Below, one piece after another: positions 17,931 through 26,461 of a stretch of DNA of 64,000 bases. Position numbers and translations under genes: made by a program. The first letter of the stretch is position 1. The number at the start of each line of letters is the position of its first letter. The notes under the pieces were generated by a model. It made no database searches. It was not told the origin of the DNA and saw nothing but the letters and a program-made list of their open reading frames with translations. Origin of the DNA: Rhodothermus marinus (lineage in GTDB: Bacteria > Bacteroidota > Rhodothermia > Rhodothermales > Rhodothermaceae); assembly GCF_009936275.1 (NCBI RefSeq), contig NZ_AP019797.1, positions 3,207,890 through 3,271,889 of the forward strand. The letters are read 5' to 3'.

Positions 17931-19625
17931 ATGCGTCACATGCGCTGGTCTGGCTTTGTTGGCGGATTTCTGTGGCTGTGGCTTGCCCTTCCACTTTACG
18001 GACAGGAACTTCCACAGCGTCAAGGACAGGCGCTGCCGCTCCAGCGCCTTTTGCAGCAACAACTGGAACGTCCGGCGGAAAGCCTTGCGCTGGAGGGTCC
18101 CGTTGATGCGGCGACTTACCGGGTGGGTCCCGGCGACGTGCTGACCGTCATGATCGGCGGGGCTTTCGGCCAGACGCTGCAGGCCGAAGTGTCGGCGGAA
18201 GGCAAGCTGACACTGGCCGAACTCGGCACCCTGACCGTAGCGGGGAAAACGCTGGCGGCCGTGCGGGATACGGTACGTCGGTTTCTGCAACCTCATTTTG
18301 CCCGGGTCCCGATCGACGTCGTGCTGAGCCGTCCCCGTTCGTTTTATGTGCACATCACCGGCGCCGTCCCCAACCCAGGGCGCGTGCGCACGACAGCAAT
18401 CGCGCGCGTCAGCGACATCCTCGAACAGGCCTTCGCGCCGCTGTCCGATGCAACGACGCCACAAGCAACCGAAGCAACCACGGAAACCCCGGTTGTACCA
18501 TCTGCTGCTTTTTTAAAAGCATATCGAGCGGAGGCTTCTGGGAATTTTGTACCAGCGCTTCGCAACGTGCTGCTTCATCGCAACGGAACGACGCTGCGCC
18601 TCGACTTACTTCGCTATTATACCACGGGATCGCTTGCTCAGAATCCCTACCTGCAGGACGGCGACGTCGTCGAAGTCCCGGCCTTTCACGTGCAACGGGA
18701 CGCCGTTACCATTCAGGGGCCCATTCCTTATCCGGGAGCCTATGACGTGCGCCCCGACGACACGGTCCTGGACCTTTTAGCCGTCGCCGCGGGGCCGGAC
18801 GGCCTGCGCCGCCTCAAAGAAGTTCGCCTTGTTCGTCGGTCAATGCCCCCGCAGCTGATTGCGCTCGACACCCTGCTGGCACATCCAGAACGGGCACCTT
18901 CGCTGCAGGCAGGCGATCGCGTGATTGTTACCAGCACGGAAACGGCTACGGCCGCCGCCTATGGTTTCGTCCGCTATCCCGGGACCTACCCGATCGAACA
19001 CGGAAAGACCACGGTGCGACAACTGATCGAACTGGCCGGAGGTCTTCTGCCGGAAGCCAACCCTCGCGTTGCCTACATCGAACGCACCCGATCCTTCTAC
19101 TTCAAGGGCACCGCCCAGGCCACCGATCTGGATTTCTTTGGCCGGTTCTATCTGCATCAATCCCTACAGGCCAATCGGGTTGTGGTTAACGTTGCGGACA
19201 TCCTGGAAGGAAAAGCTCCCGACCTTCCGCTCTACGAGGGCGACCGTGTGGTTATCCCGAGAGATGAACAGACCGTCTTTGTGACCGGCCATGTGGCCAG
19301 CCCCGGCTATGTCCCCTACCATCCCGGTCAGCCCGCGCGGTACTACATCATGCAAGCCGGAGGCCCGGGTCCTCAAGCCCGTGCCATCTATGTCTTTGAC
19401 GCGGGCACCGGACAGGTTCGCCGTGGACCAGAGGCGCCGGTTTATTCCGGCGATACGATTTTTGTCGATCGACAGCCGGTGGCCGACACCCCGGAAGTGG
19501 CACAACTCGTGCTGAACGACCAGATCTCCCGCCGCCAGCATCGCATTCTGACCGTTCAGACCATCCTTACCGGAATCTCCACCATCGTTGGCATCGTTAC
19601 CGCCTATGCCGCCATCACGCGTTGA
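17931..19625 (+). CDS. SLBB-domain polysaccharide export protein (Wza-like)
   Basis: Outer-membrane/periplasmic export protein of about 564 residues. An N-terminal signal peptide (WSGFVGGFLWLWLALPLYGQ) is followed by the polysaccharide-export domain starting at YRVGPGDVLTVMIGG and by several SLBB-type repeats (for example VHITGAVPNPGRV, VTIQGPIPYPGAYDV, VFVTGHVASPGYVPY). A single hydrophobic helix near the C-terminus (ILTGISTIVGIVTAYAAI) could anchor it. It is longer than classic Wza. Start chosen at 17931; an in-frame start nine bases upstream is equally possible. The next gene, a Wzz-like protein, begins eight bases after the stop, so the two should work together in exopolysaccharide export. 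Confidence 0.87.
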   Translation: MRHMRWSGFVGGFLWLWLALPLYGQELPQRQGQALPLQRLLQQQLERPAESLALEGPVDAATYRVGPGDVLTVMIGGAFGQTLQAEVSAEGKLTLAELGTLTVAGKTLAAVRDTVRRFLQPHFARVPIDVVLSRPRSFYVHITGAVPNPGRVRTTAIARVSDILEQAFAPLSDATTPQATEATTETPVVPSAAFLKAYRAEASGNFVPALRNVLLHRNGTTLRLDLLRYYTTGSLAQNPYLQDGDVVEVPAFHVQRDAVTIQGPIPYPGAYDVRPDDTVLDLLAVAAGPDGLRRLKEVRLVRRSMPPQLIALDTLLAHPERAPSLQAGDRVIVTSTETATAAAYGFVRYPGTYPIEHGKTTVRQLIELAGGLLPEANPRVAYIERTRSFYFKGTAQATDLDFFGRFYLHQSLQANRVVVNVADILEGKAPDLPLYEGDRVVIPRDEQTVFVTGHVASPGYVPYHPGQPARYYIMQAGGPGPQARAIYVFDAGTGQVRRGPEAPVYSGDTIFVDRQPVADTPEVAQLVLNDQISRRQHRILTVQTILTGISTIVGIVTAYAAITR

Positions 19626-19632
19626 CGGCTCC

Positions 19633-20844
19633 ATGACGACCCGGCCTACAACAGACGCTCAGCAGGAGCGCGCCTGGGATGCGCTGCGTAGGCTCTACCG
19701 CGCCCGCCGCCTGATCACCGGGGTCACGGCGGTTGCTGCCATCGGCGCCGTGATCTTCAGCCTGTTGCTGCCCAACTGGTACCGGGCCACCGCACGGGTG
19801 CTCCCCCCGGCCAGCGGCGGACTCAGTCCGCTGGCTTCCCAACTGCTGGGCAATCTGCCCGGCGTCCTGGGCAGCGTGCTGGGCGGTAGCAACACGGCCG
19901 GCTACGAGCGCTACCTGAGCATCCTCTCCAGCCGCACGATGTGCGAGCGCCTGGTGGACCATTTCAACCTGGTGGCGGTCTACGGGCTGGAGGAGAAAAA
20001 GCATCCACGCGAAGCTGCGATCGAAGCACTGAAAGAGAACGTCTCGTTCGATGTCGATCCGGACTTCGAGTATCTGGAAATTTCCGTACTCGATCGCGAC
20101 CCGCAGCGGGCGGCCGAGATGGCCAATTTCATGGTGGAAGAACTCAATCGCATCAATGCCGACCTGCTGACGCAGAGCGCTCGACGCTACCGCCAGTACG
20201 TCGAGCGCCGCTATCACGAAGCGCTGGCCCGGCTCGACTCGGTGCTCGACGCCCAGGAGGCCTTCCACAAACGGTATGGCCTGTTCGATCTGGAGGCGCA
20301 GGCGCAGGGTTTTCTGGAATACGTGGCCACGCTGCGCGCCGAAGCGCTGCAGACCGAAATGCAGTACGAGGCGCTCCGCGCGCAGTTCGGCGACGACAAC
20401 CCGCAGGTGCGCGTGCTGGCCGATATGAAGGCGACGGCCGAACGGCGCTACCGAGAAGCCCTTGAAGGCCAGGAGCGTCTGCTGCCCGTCCCGCAGCAGG
20501 AAATCCCCTCGGCCCTGCGCCAGTACTTCGACCTGGAGCGCGAGCGCCTGCTGCAGACCCGTATTCTGGAAGTGCTGGCCCCGCTGTACGAGCAGGCCCG
20601 CTTCGAAGAGGAGCGCCGCGTCGAAGCCGTGCAGGTGGTCGATCCGGCCGTGCCCCCCGTCAAAAAAGCCTGGCCCCGCCGTTCGCTCATCGTGCTGGGT
20701 ATCACGCTGGCGGCCTTCGCGCTGTCCGTGTTGCTCGTACTGGCGCACGGCTGGTGGCAGGAGCAGCGCGAACTGCTGGACCGGCACGTTCTTCAACACC
20801 CGAGCGTGGCCGCTCCGCAGGTACCTTCTGGCGAGACGAAGTAA
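19633..20844 (+). CDS. Wzz/GNVR-domain chain-length determinant protein
   Basis: Inner-membrane polysaccharide co-polymerase of 403 residues. Two membrane helices flank a large periplasmic coiled-coil region: one near residue 30-50 (ITGVTAVAAIGAVIFSLLL) and one near the C-terminus (SLIVLGITLAAFALSVLLVL), with the PxxPxxPxx-type motif VDPAVPPVKKAWPRR before the second. There is no tyrosine-kinase domain, unlike Wzc. The start at 19633 lies after the SLBB stop; upstream in-frame sequence overlaps that gene. No kinase, polymerase or further glycosyltransferase gene is close by. Confidence 0.88.
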   Translation: MTTRPTTDAQQERAWDALRRLYRARRLITGVTAVAAIGAVIFSLLLPNWYRATARVLPPASGGLSPLASQLLGNLPGVLGSVLGGSNTAGYERYLSILSSRTMCERLVDHFNLVAVYGLEEKKHPREAAIEALKENVSFDVDPDFEYLEISVLDRDPQRAAEMANFMVEELNRINADLLTQSARRYRQYVERRYHEALARLDSVLDAQEAFHKRYGLFDLEAQAQGFLEYVATLRAEALQTEMQYEALRAQFGDDNPQVRVLADMKATAERRYREALEGQERLLPVPQQEIPSALRQYFDLERERLLQTRILEVLAPLYEQARFEEERRVEAVQVVDPAVPPVKKAWPRRSLIVLGITLAAFALSVLLVLAHGWWQEQRELLDRHVLQHPSVAAPQVPSGETK

Positions 20845-20910
20845 CTTCTCTGCGGTTGCTTCGTATTTTCTGAAGTCGGCTTTTCCTGTCCACGCAACCG
20901 TGAACGGGCT

Positions 20911-22161
20911 ATGTGGCTGCTCCTGCTCTTCGGCCTGCTACTCGCGCCGCAACCCGACTCGACGCGCGACGAAACCCTGCCGGGCCTGCACCTGCGCCCA
21001 TCCGTCTGCGCGGAATTCTGGGAACTGGACTGCCGCCGGCCGCGACCGCTGGCCGCCTTCGCGGGCGACTTCCCGCATCGCTGGCCCTTCCGTGAAACGG
21101 CCCTGTACCGCTCGCTACCGGGCCTCCGCTACAACCGGGTAGAAGGGCTGGTGCTGGGCCTGGGCACCGAGCCGCTGGAATGGACCGAATACGACCGCGT
21201 GCGTCTGGTCGGTCAGTTGGCCTATGCCTTCGCGCTGCGCCGCTGGCGCTACGAAGTCGGGGCCGAAACGGTGCTCAATCCGGCCCAAAGCGAGGCGTTC
21301 TACCTCAAGCTGGGCGGTGGCTACTACCGCACCACCCGCACCGATGACCTGTGGAAGACCGCCCCGCTGGAAAACACGCTGGCCGCCTTCTTCTTCGGCA
21401 ATGACTTCTATGCGCTCTACTACGAAACGGAGGGCTGGCAGCTCTATGCCGTGCAGCGGCTGACGCGCTATGCCCAGCTGGGTCTGGGCTTCCGCGCCGA
21501 AGACCACCGGGCGCTGCCCCAGAAAACCCGATGGGCGATGTTCGACCACCAGGCCGCCGAGGTCAACCAGCCCGCCCGTGAAGGCCGCCGGCAGGCGGTC
21601 GTGCTGACGCTGGATGCCGGACGCATTCTCGCCTACAGAGACCTGCCCGCCGGCTGGGCGCTGCGTCTGCAGGCGGAACTGGGCCGCGGTCTGGGCGGCG
21701 ATTTCTCCTACAACCGCTACGTGGCCGACGGACGCCTCTACCTGTTCACCGGCCGCCACAGTCGCCTGAACCTGCGCCTGCGCGGCGGCTGGGCCGACGA
21801 CGCCGCGCCCATTCAGCAGCAGTTCTTCCTGGGCGGTATCGGATCGGTGCGCGGCTATACCCAGAACAGCTTGCTCGGCACGCGGATGCTGCTGGGCAAT
21901 GCCGAGCTGGTCGTTCAGGGCGTCTCGCTGGTGCCCGGCAAGGTGATCGAAGATCTGGTCTTTCTGGCCTTTGTGGATGCCGGCTGGGTCAACGCCTTCG
22001 GCACCGACGCTTTTCGGACGCAGGACCTGCTGAGCGCGGCCGGCATCGGGCTTGGCTTCGACGAAGGGCGGAGCGTGCGCCTGGAGCTGGCCTGGCCGTT
22101 GCGCGACCTCGGCCAGGGCTACCGGCCTTCACTCTGGTTCCGCATCAGCCCGGCGTTTTAA
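20911..22161 (+). CDS. Outer-membrane beta-barrel protein of the BamA/D15 type
   Basis: A 416-residue predicted outer-membrane barrel. It starts with a short hydrophobic signal (MWLLLLFGLLLAPQ), has alternating amphipathic strands throughout, and carries the D15/BamA hallmark QQFFLGGIGSVRGYTQNSL near residue 305-325. It ends in an aromatic residue (RISPAF), the usual barrel-assembly signal. It lacks POTRA repeats, so it is shorter than BamA or TamA. It follows the Wzz-like gene by 66 bases and may form part of the same secretion unit or be an independent translocase or patatin-type barrel. Confidence 0.8.
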   Translation: MWLLLLFGLLLAPQPDSTRDETLPGLHLRPSVCAEFWELDCRRPRPLAAFAGDFPHRWPFRETALYRSLPGLRYNRVEGLVLGLGTEPLEWTEYDRVRLVGQLAYAFALRRWRYEVGAETVLNPAQSEAFYLKLGGGYYRTTRTDDLWKTAPLENTLAAFFFGNDFYALYYETEGWQLYAVQRLTRYAQLGLGFRAEDHRALPQKTRWAMFDHQAAEVNQPAREGRRQAVVLTLDAGRILAYRDLPAGWALRLQAELGRGLGGDFSYNRYVADGRLYLFTGRHSRLNLRLRGGWADDAAPIQQQFFLGGIGSVRGYTQNSLLGTRMLLGNAELVVQGVSLVPGKVIEDLVFLAFVDAGWVNAFGTDAFRTQDLLSAAGIGLGFDEGRSVRLELAWPLRDLGQGYRPSLWFRISPAF

Positions 22162-22234
22162 CATGGGATCGGTGATTTACCGGTGCATGAGGGTACCGCA
22201 CCCCATGTGGCATACGTGATCCGGTGGGTATGAT

Positions 22235-22314
22235 CGGGCGGACACAGCGGTCCGCCCCTACGGGATAGGGAAAACGTCAAGGATCTGGTAGGGGCGCACC
22301 GCCGTGTGCGCCCG
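22235..22314. repeat. inverted-repeat element (REP/MITE-like)
   Basis: Two 27-base arms, 22235-22261 and 22288-22314, are near-perfect reverse complements (four mismatches or fewer), both ending in GGGCG and CCCCTAC-type blocks, separated by 26 bases. Outside them, further complementary blocks (CGGTGGGTAT near 22222 with ATAACCCACCG near 22347, and a looser GCATGAG/CTCGCATGC pair) suggest a longer dyad of about 150 bases. It fills most of the 275-base gap between the barrel gene and tRNA-Val. Resembles dispersed extragenic palindromes; copy number cannot be judged from one window. Confidence 0.65.
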
Positions 22315-22403
22315 TGCTTTCTCGCATGCACTATTCCGGAAATCGTATAACCCACCGACACGGGCCGGACAGACCGATCGCAGAAGGGTTGTTGCCTTCC
22401 AGC

Positions 22404-22431
22404 AAAAAAAACCGCCACCCTCCGGTGGCGG
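22404..22431 (-). terminator. intrinsic terminator downstream of tRNA-Val
   Basis: On the minus strand an 8-base GC-rich stem (22424-22431 with 22412-22419) and a 4-base loop are followed by eight T residues (22404-22411). It lies directly after the tRNA gene. Confidence 0.92.
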
Positions 22432-22436
22432 GCAGG

Positions 22437-22510
22437 TGGGCCCTAGTGGATTCGAACCACTGACCTCTCGCGTGTGAGGCGAGCGCTCTAAACCGCTGAG
22501 CTAAGGGCCC
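22437..22510 (-). tRNA. tRNA-Val (anticodon CAC)
   Basis: A full cloverleaf can be drawn on the minus strand: acceptor stem GGGCCCT/AGGGCCC, D-arm around GCTCAGCGGTTTAGAGC, anticodon stem CTCGC/GCGAG with loop CTCACAC giving anticodon CAC, and T-arm AGTGG-TTCGAAT-CCACT. The discriminator base is A. The CCA end is not encoded; CCT follows instead, so CCA must be added after transcription. Confidence 0.95.
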
Positions 22511-22553
22511 GTTTTTTCAGGCGTCCTATAGTACGACGTTTTACCGGCACCTG

Positions 22554-23183
22554 TCAAGGTGCTCCATGGCTTCTTTGCACGAAGCGCATGGTCTGGAGCG
22601 TGTCGTAATGAATCGGCGCACGGTCCTTTCGGTTCCACGCGGCCGACAGCGCCCAGTCGGGCTGATACGAACCCGGCAACACCCGACGCTCGGCGCGCAC
22701 CGGCGCAAGCGCTTCGAGTCGGAACGCAGGAACAGGTTCCGGTCTGGCAGCCTGCACCACGACGCCGGGCAGCTCTGCTTCCTGCTCCAGGTAGAGCAAA
22801 ACGCCGGTACACATCCCCAGAATCACCAGCAGTGCCACCGCCGAGGCCAGCATTGTGGCGCTACGCAGCGGCAGGCTCAGGTACTCCAGCGACCGCTGCT
22901 CCCGCATCATCTCGCAGGCCAGCCGCTGCCGCAGCCGTGCCTGAAAGCCATCCGGTGCCCGCAGCCTGCAGGCGCCATGCTGGCAGAGCAACTGCCGCGT
23001 CCGGCACAGACATTCTACGTGGTGTGCCAGCGTCGGATTGGTGCGCAGGTACTCCTCGAATACCTGCCGCACGGCCGGATCCATCGTCCCGTCCACATAC
23101 TCGCACAACAGCTCATCCAGATCGCTGAAGGGACAGTCCTGCTCCGGCTGCGATGAGTCGGGATCGTGGTAATCCTCACGCAT
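22554..23183 (-). CDS. Membrane-anchored anti-sigma factor (zinc-finger type)
   Basis: A 209-residue protein with an N-terminal cytoplasmic domain (LDELLCEYVDGTMDPAVRQ then HHVECLCRTRQLLCQHG, a cysteine/histidine group like the ZAS anti-sigma fold), one transmembrane helix (TMLASAVALLVILGMCTGVL) and a C-terminal outer part. Predicted to hold the sigma factor encoded just upstream in the same direction. The start at 23183 (MREDYHD) fits better than one 66 bases upstream in the intergenic hairpin region. Confidence 0.75.
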   Translation of the reverse strand: MREDYHDPDSSQPEQDCPFSDLDELLCEYVDGTMDPAVRQVFEEYLRTNPTLAHHVECLCRTRQLLCQHGACRLRAPDGFQARLRQRLACEMMREQRSLEYLSLPLRSATMLASAVALLVILGMCTGVLLYLEQEAELPGVVVQAARPEPVPAFRLEALAPVRAERRVLPGSYQPDWALSAAWNRKDRAPIHYDTLQTMRFVQRSHGAP

Positions 23184-23225
23184 AGGCCACCAGACGCTGC
23201 AAGTTACACCCCTGCTTTTACGCCA

Positions 23226-23257
23226 AAGGGCCGGCAGGAGTGTTCCCACCGGCCCTT
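23226..23257 (-). promoter_or_regulatory. hairpin between sigma and anti-sigma genes
   Basis: A perfect 9-base stem (AAGGGCCGG / CCGGCCCTT) with a 14-base loop sits between the sigma stop (23279) and the anti-sigma start (23183). The T tract after it is short, so it may be a partial terminator or mRNA-stability element that lowers anti-sigma expression relative to sigma. Confidence 0.45.
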
Positions 23258-23278
23258 CACTTACGACAACGGTTGGCG

Positions 23279-23956
23279 TTAGGATTCCTCGGGCATCGGA
23301 TAAACGTCCTTGAGCAGTGCCTGCAGCTTCGTCCGACCCCGGTTGATCCGGCTTTTCACCGTACCCATCGGCAGGCCGGTGATCTCCGCGATCTCCTCGT
23401 AGGAAAGCTGCTGCACATCGCGGAGCACCACCACCTCCCGGAATTCCTCCGGGATCTGCTTGAGCGCTTCCTGGATGTAGCGGTCCTGGATGGTGCTCTC
23501 GGTGTGCCGGTCCGGGGCGAACGTCTCGTCCGGGATCTCGACCTCGTATTCCTCTTCGTCCCGGTTCACCGACTGCAGGGAGTACACACGACGCCGCTTG
23601 CGCTTCCGGTACTCGGAGCGCGCCAGGTTACCGGCGATCGTGTAGAGCCAGGTCGAGAACTTCGCAATCCGGCGATAGGAATGCCGGTTGCGATACACGC
23701 GCATAAAGGTCTCCTGCAGGAGGTCTTCGACTTCCTTCGGATCGCCCAGGAACCGGTACAGATAGTTGGCCAGCGGATCCTGGTACCGGCTCACCAGGAT
23801 GTCGAAGGCCTCCACCGTTCCCGCCTGAAACAGCGACATGAGGTCCTCGTCGCTCAGGCGCTGGAGTTCCTCATAGCGCGCCTTGTTTTCTTCGGACGGC
23901 AACCGCTGCAGCGCCTCCCTGCGCAACACCACCCGCTCTTTCTGCTGAATGTTCAT
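23279..23956 (-). CDS. ECF RNA polymerase sigma factor (SigE/RpoE-like)
   Basis: Alternative sigma factor of 225 residues. Region 2: DILVSRYQDPLANYLYRFLG and DLLQETFMRVYRNRHSYRR; region 4: IPEEFREVVVLRDVQQLSYEEIAEITGLPMGTVKSRINRGR (quoted as LSYEEIAEITGLPMGTVKS), a clear helix-turn-helix. An unusual charged N-terminal extension of about 40 residues precedes region 2. It is followed by a membrane anti-sigma gene, so it likely answers an envelope or redox signal. It lies 31 bases after holA in the same direction. Confidence 0.93.
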   Translation of the reverse strand: MNIQQKERVVLRREALQRLPSEENKARYEELQRLSDEDLMSLFQAGTVEAFDILVSRYQDPLANYLYRFLGDPKEVEDLLQETFMRVYRNRHSYRRIAKFSTWLYTIAGNLARSEYRKRKRRRVYSLQSVNRDEEEYEVEIPDETFAPDRHTESTIQDRYIQEALKQIPEEFREVVVLRDVQQLSYEEIAEITGLPMGTVKSRINRGRTKLQALLKDVYPMPEES

Positions 23957-23987
23957 CGCCAGTCGATCAAGGGTTTGTTTTCAGAAT

Positions 23988-25043
23988 TCAGGCCGCCTGT
24001 TGCAGCGGCGCCCGGCAGGCCGCCTGCACCTGCCGGAGCAGCAGGTGCAGCACCAGGCGCGGATCGCGCTGGCTCCCCCCTTTCAACTCCACGTCGGCCG
24101 CCAGCAGCGCCGCCAGCACGCGCCGGATCGCGTCGCCTCCGTACCGGCGGGCACTCTGCAGGTATTCCTGCAGAAAGTACGCCGGCACGCCGATGCGCCC
24201 GGCCAGCGCCTGGTTCGACAGACGCTGCCCCTGGCAAAGTGTCAGTCGCCAGAGCTTCGTGAAAAAAGTTGTCAGAAACGACACGATCCGGAGCGCCTCG
24301 CTGCGCGGATTCGACGCATGTTGCAATAATTGTTCCACTATGTAGACTGCGTCTGAATAACGTCCCTCCCCTACCGCCCGCTGCAGTTCGAAGATATTGT
24401 AGCTGCGCGTCTGTCCACTGACAGTAACGATGTCATCCAGCGTTAACGTATGCCGCGTGCCCGCGTAGGCAAACAATTTCCGGAGTTCCTGCACGCCGGC
24501 CTGCAGGTCGGTCCCGACGTACTCGGCCAGGCGTTGCAGCGCCTCGGGCTCGAGCCGGTAGCCTTCGCGCTCGGCGTAGCGGGCCAGCCAGCCGGGGACC
24601 TGGGCCAGACGCAGCGGCCGCAGCTCGGCCCAGACCGCATGCTGACGCAGCGCCCGGTAAGGCTGCGCGTTCAGGTTGGGCCGTCCGCTACAGGCCAGCA
24701 GCACAATGGCCTGCGGATTGGGCCGTTCGGCGTAAGCCGCAAACAGCCGGTTTTCGCGCAGGCTGTCGAAGTTGCGGACGATCACCACCCGATGCGGCGC
24801 CATGACCGGCAGCCCCTGACACAGGGCCAGCACGGCGCGAGCCTCCGTCTCGTCGCCGTAGACGATGTCCAGGTTGAACGCCCGCAGCTCGGGCGGCAGT
24901 GCGTGTTCGATGAGCAGTTGCTGGAGCGTGTCGATCAGAAACGACTCTTCGCCGTAGATGAAATACAACGGGGCGAAGTTGCCGTGCTGAAAGGCCACCT
25001 CCAGTTGCTCAAACGACAGTCCCCCGGTCTGCTGTCCCATCAC
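23988..25043 (-). CDS. holA: DNA polymerase III subunit delta
   Basis: Clamp-loader delta subunit (351 aa), which wrenches open the beta clamp. Visible features are the N-terminal YFIYGEESFLIDTL (degenerate P-loop region of HolA), the RVVIVRNFDSL strand, and the domain II/III helices LAEYVGTDLQAGVQELRKL and NIFELQRAVGEGRYSDAV. Length and order match the family. The start ATG at 25043 has a second ATG directly after it. It complements dnaX at the start of the window. Confidence 0.9.
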   Translation of the reverse strand: MMGQQTGGLSFEQLEVAFQHGNFAPLYFIYGEESFLIDTLQQLLIEHALPPELRAFNLDIVYGDETEARAVLALCQGLPVMAPHRVVIVRNFDSLRENRLFAAYAERPNPQAIVLLACSGRPNLNAQPYRALRQHAVWAELRPLRLAQVPGWLARYAEREGYRLEPEALQRLAEYVGTDLQAGVQELRKLFAYAGTRHTLTLDDIVTVSGQTRSYNIFELQRAVGEGRYSDAVYIVEQLLQHASNPRSEALRIVSFLTTFFTKLWRLTLCQGQRLSNQALAGRIGVPAYFLQEYLQSARRYGGDAIRRVLAALLAADVELKGGSQRDPRLVLHLLLRQVQAACRAPLQQAA

Positions 25044-25165
25044 CCTGTTGGTGCCGCCTCCGTGTTTTTCATTACATCGGCCGGACCTTCACACTTTCTT
25101 AAGAGAAAGGTAGAAAAACAAGACCCCGACCACAAGGCCCTGCCGAAATTGCAGCGTTGTTGCAT

Positions 25166-25693
25166 TCAGACCACCGGGCGGGGCCGGCCGGGCAGGTGGG
25201 CGGCGTGCAGCCGATAGGCCAGCGCCCGCAGCAGTTCGGTGTCGTGCTGGATGATGAAATAGGCGTAGCGGTAAAGGTCCCAGGATTCTTCGCCGCAACG
25301 GGTCGTCCGTTCCCAGACCTCCGGGGGCGTCTGCCGGAGCGATGCGACCAGCTCCCGACGCGCCTGCTGCAGACGCTCCAGAATGACGGGCAGCGGATGC
25401 GCGTTCCAGTCCTCGGCCTCCTGCAGCACGCGGTCGTCCGGGAGCGCCAGCGCTTCGGTCTGTCCCGCCACCAGCGCCCGGATCGTCGGCAGAAACACCC
25501 GTTCGTCGGCCGCCGCCAGGATGCCGTAGGTTTCCCGCAGCGACGGCTCTTCCGGAAGCGGCCGTGCCGTCTGCAACGGCTCCGGCACCAGGTCGATGAC
25601 CTGCTGCAGCGCTTCGATCTCGCGCAGCAGATGGGCCAGCTGGTCGATCAGCGCGGCGCGCAGTTCGGCTTCGTCCCGTGGTTTTCCGGCCAT
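25166..25693 (-). CDS. DinB-like four-helix protein
   Basis: A 175-residue helical protein with resemblance to the DinB/YfiT superfamily of putative metal-dependent enzymes: an acidic/aromatic segment EAEDWNAHPLPVILERLQQARRE and a C-terminal FIIQHDTELLRAL helix. The usual three-histidine set is not fully recognisable, so activity is uncertain. No membrane segment or signal. It stops 122 bases before holA in the same direction and begins one base after the end of nuoI, implying co-transcription with that gene. Confidence 0.6.
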   Translation of the reverse strand: MAGKPRDEAELRAALIDQLAHLLREIEALQQVIDLVPEPLQTARPLPEEPSLRETYGILAAADERVFLPTIRALVAGQTEALALPDDRVLQEAEDWNAHPLPVILERLQQARRELVASLRQTPPEVWERTTRCGEESWDLYRYAYFIIQHDTELLRALAYRLHAAHLPGRPRPVV

Positions 25694-25694
25694 T

Positions 25695-26387
25695 TTATCC
25701 TTCGGCCCGCACGCCGCCCCACGACCGCTCCGCCGCGACCGGCTCCTCGGGCCGCAGGTGCGTGCTTTTGAGTTCTTCCATCCCCTCTTCTTCCAGCAGC
25801 CACTTCAGGAACGGCCGGTCCTTCAGGCTGTGCAGGTTGTTCTCTTTCCGGAATTCCCAGTGCTGGCCGTACTGCGGATCTTTGTAGCGATCAAGCCACT
25901 CCAGGCGATCCTTCAGGCGCTCGGCCGGCACCAGCAGCTTCTCCAGCCCGAAGATGGCCTCGTCGCGGCTCTGAAACGTCAGGTCGTATTCCTTCGACAT
26001 GACGATGGCCTCTTCGGGACAGACCTCCTCGCAGTAGCCGCAGTAGATGCACCGCAGCATGTTGATCTCGAACCAGGCCGGCTCGCGCTCCTTCACATCG
26101 TCCACCTCCTTCGCCTGCATGGAGATGGCCAGCGGCGGGCAAGCCCGGGCGCACAACCCGCAGGCCACGCAGCGCGGTCGCCCGTTTTCCTCGACGAGCA
26201 CCGGCCGCCCCCGGTAGCTGTCCGGCGGATACCACAGTTCGTCCGGATACTGGAACGTGTACAGCGGCGAGCGCATCTTGCGCCAGGTGTAGGCCAGCCC
26301 CTGTACGACGGCCGGCAGGTAGAGCCGCTCCCAGAAGTTCAGCTTGCGCTCGTTGGGCGAGGCCAGATTGACAGGCTTTCCGGGCAT
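25695..26387 (-). CDS. nuoI: NADH-quinone oxidoreductase subunit I-type ferredoxin
   Basis: Complex I subunit I (230 aa), which carries clusters N6a and N6b on the cytoplasmic arm. Two 4Fe-4S motifs are clear: [13 protein letters not shown] and [13 protein letters not shown], each C-x2-C-x2-C-x3-CP, in the usual NuoI spacing. The N-terminal segment [11 protein letters not shown] fits the membrane-facing helix of NuoI. It is about 60 residues longer than minimal NuoI at the C-terminus. No other nuo gene is nearby, so complex I genes are dispersed or this is a paralogue. Confidence 0.85.
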   Translation of the reverse strand: MPGKPVNLASPNERKLNFWERLYLPAVVQGLAYTWRKMRSPLYTFQYPDELWYPPDSYRGRPVLVEENGRPRCVACGLCARACPPLAISMQAKEVDDVKEREPAWFEINMLRCIYCGYCEEVCPEEAIVMSKEYDLTFQSRDEAIFGLEKLLVPAERLKDRLEWLDRYKDPQYGQHWEFRKENNLHSLKDRPFLKWLLEEEGMEELKSTHLRPEEPVAAERSWGGVRAEG

Positions 26388-26461
26388 GGGTCGTGCGCGT
26401 TGGGTTCGTCCGAAGCACCGGGCGGTAAACGTCGAAGCAGGCCGCCAGGGTTCGCCATTCG

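Noticed and set aside
25094-25109. CTTTCT/AGAAAG dyad between the DinB-like gene and holA as a terminator
   Set aside because: The stem is AT-rich and short and has no T tract on the minus strand side.
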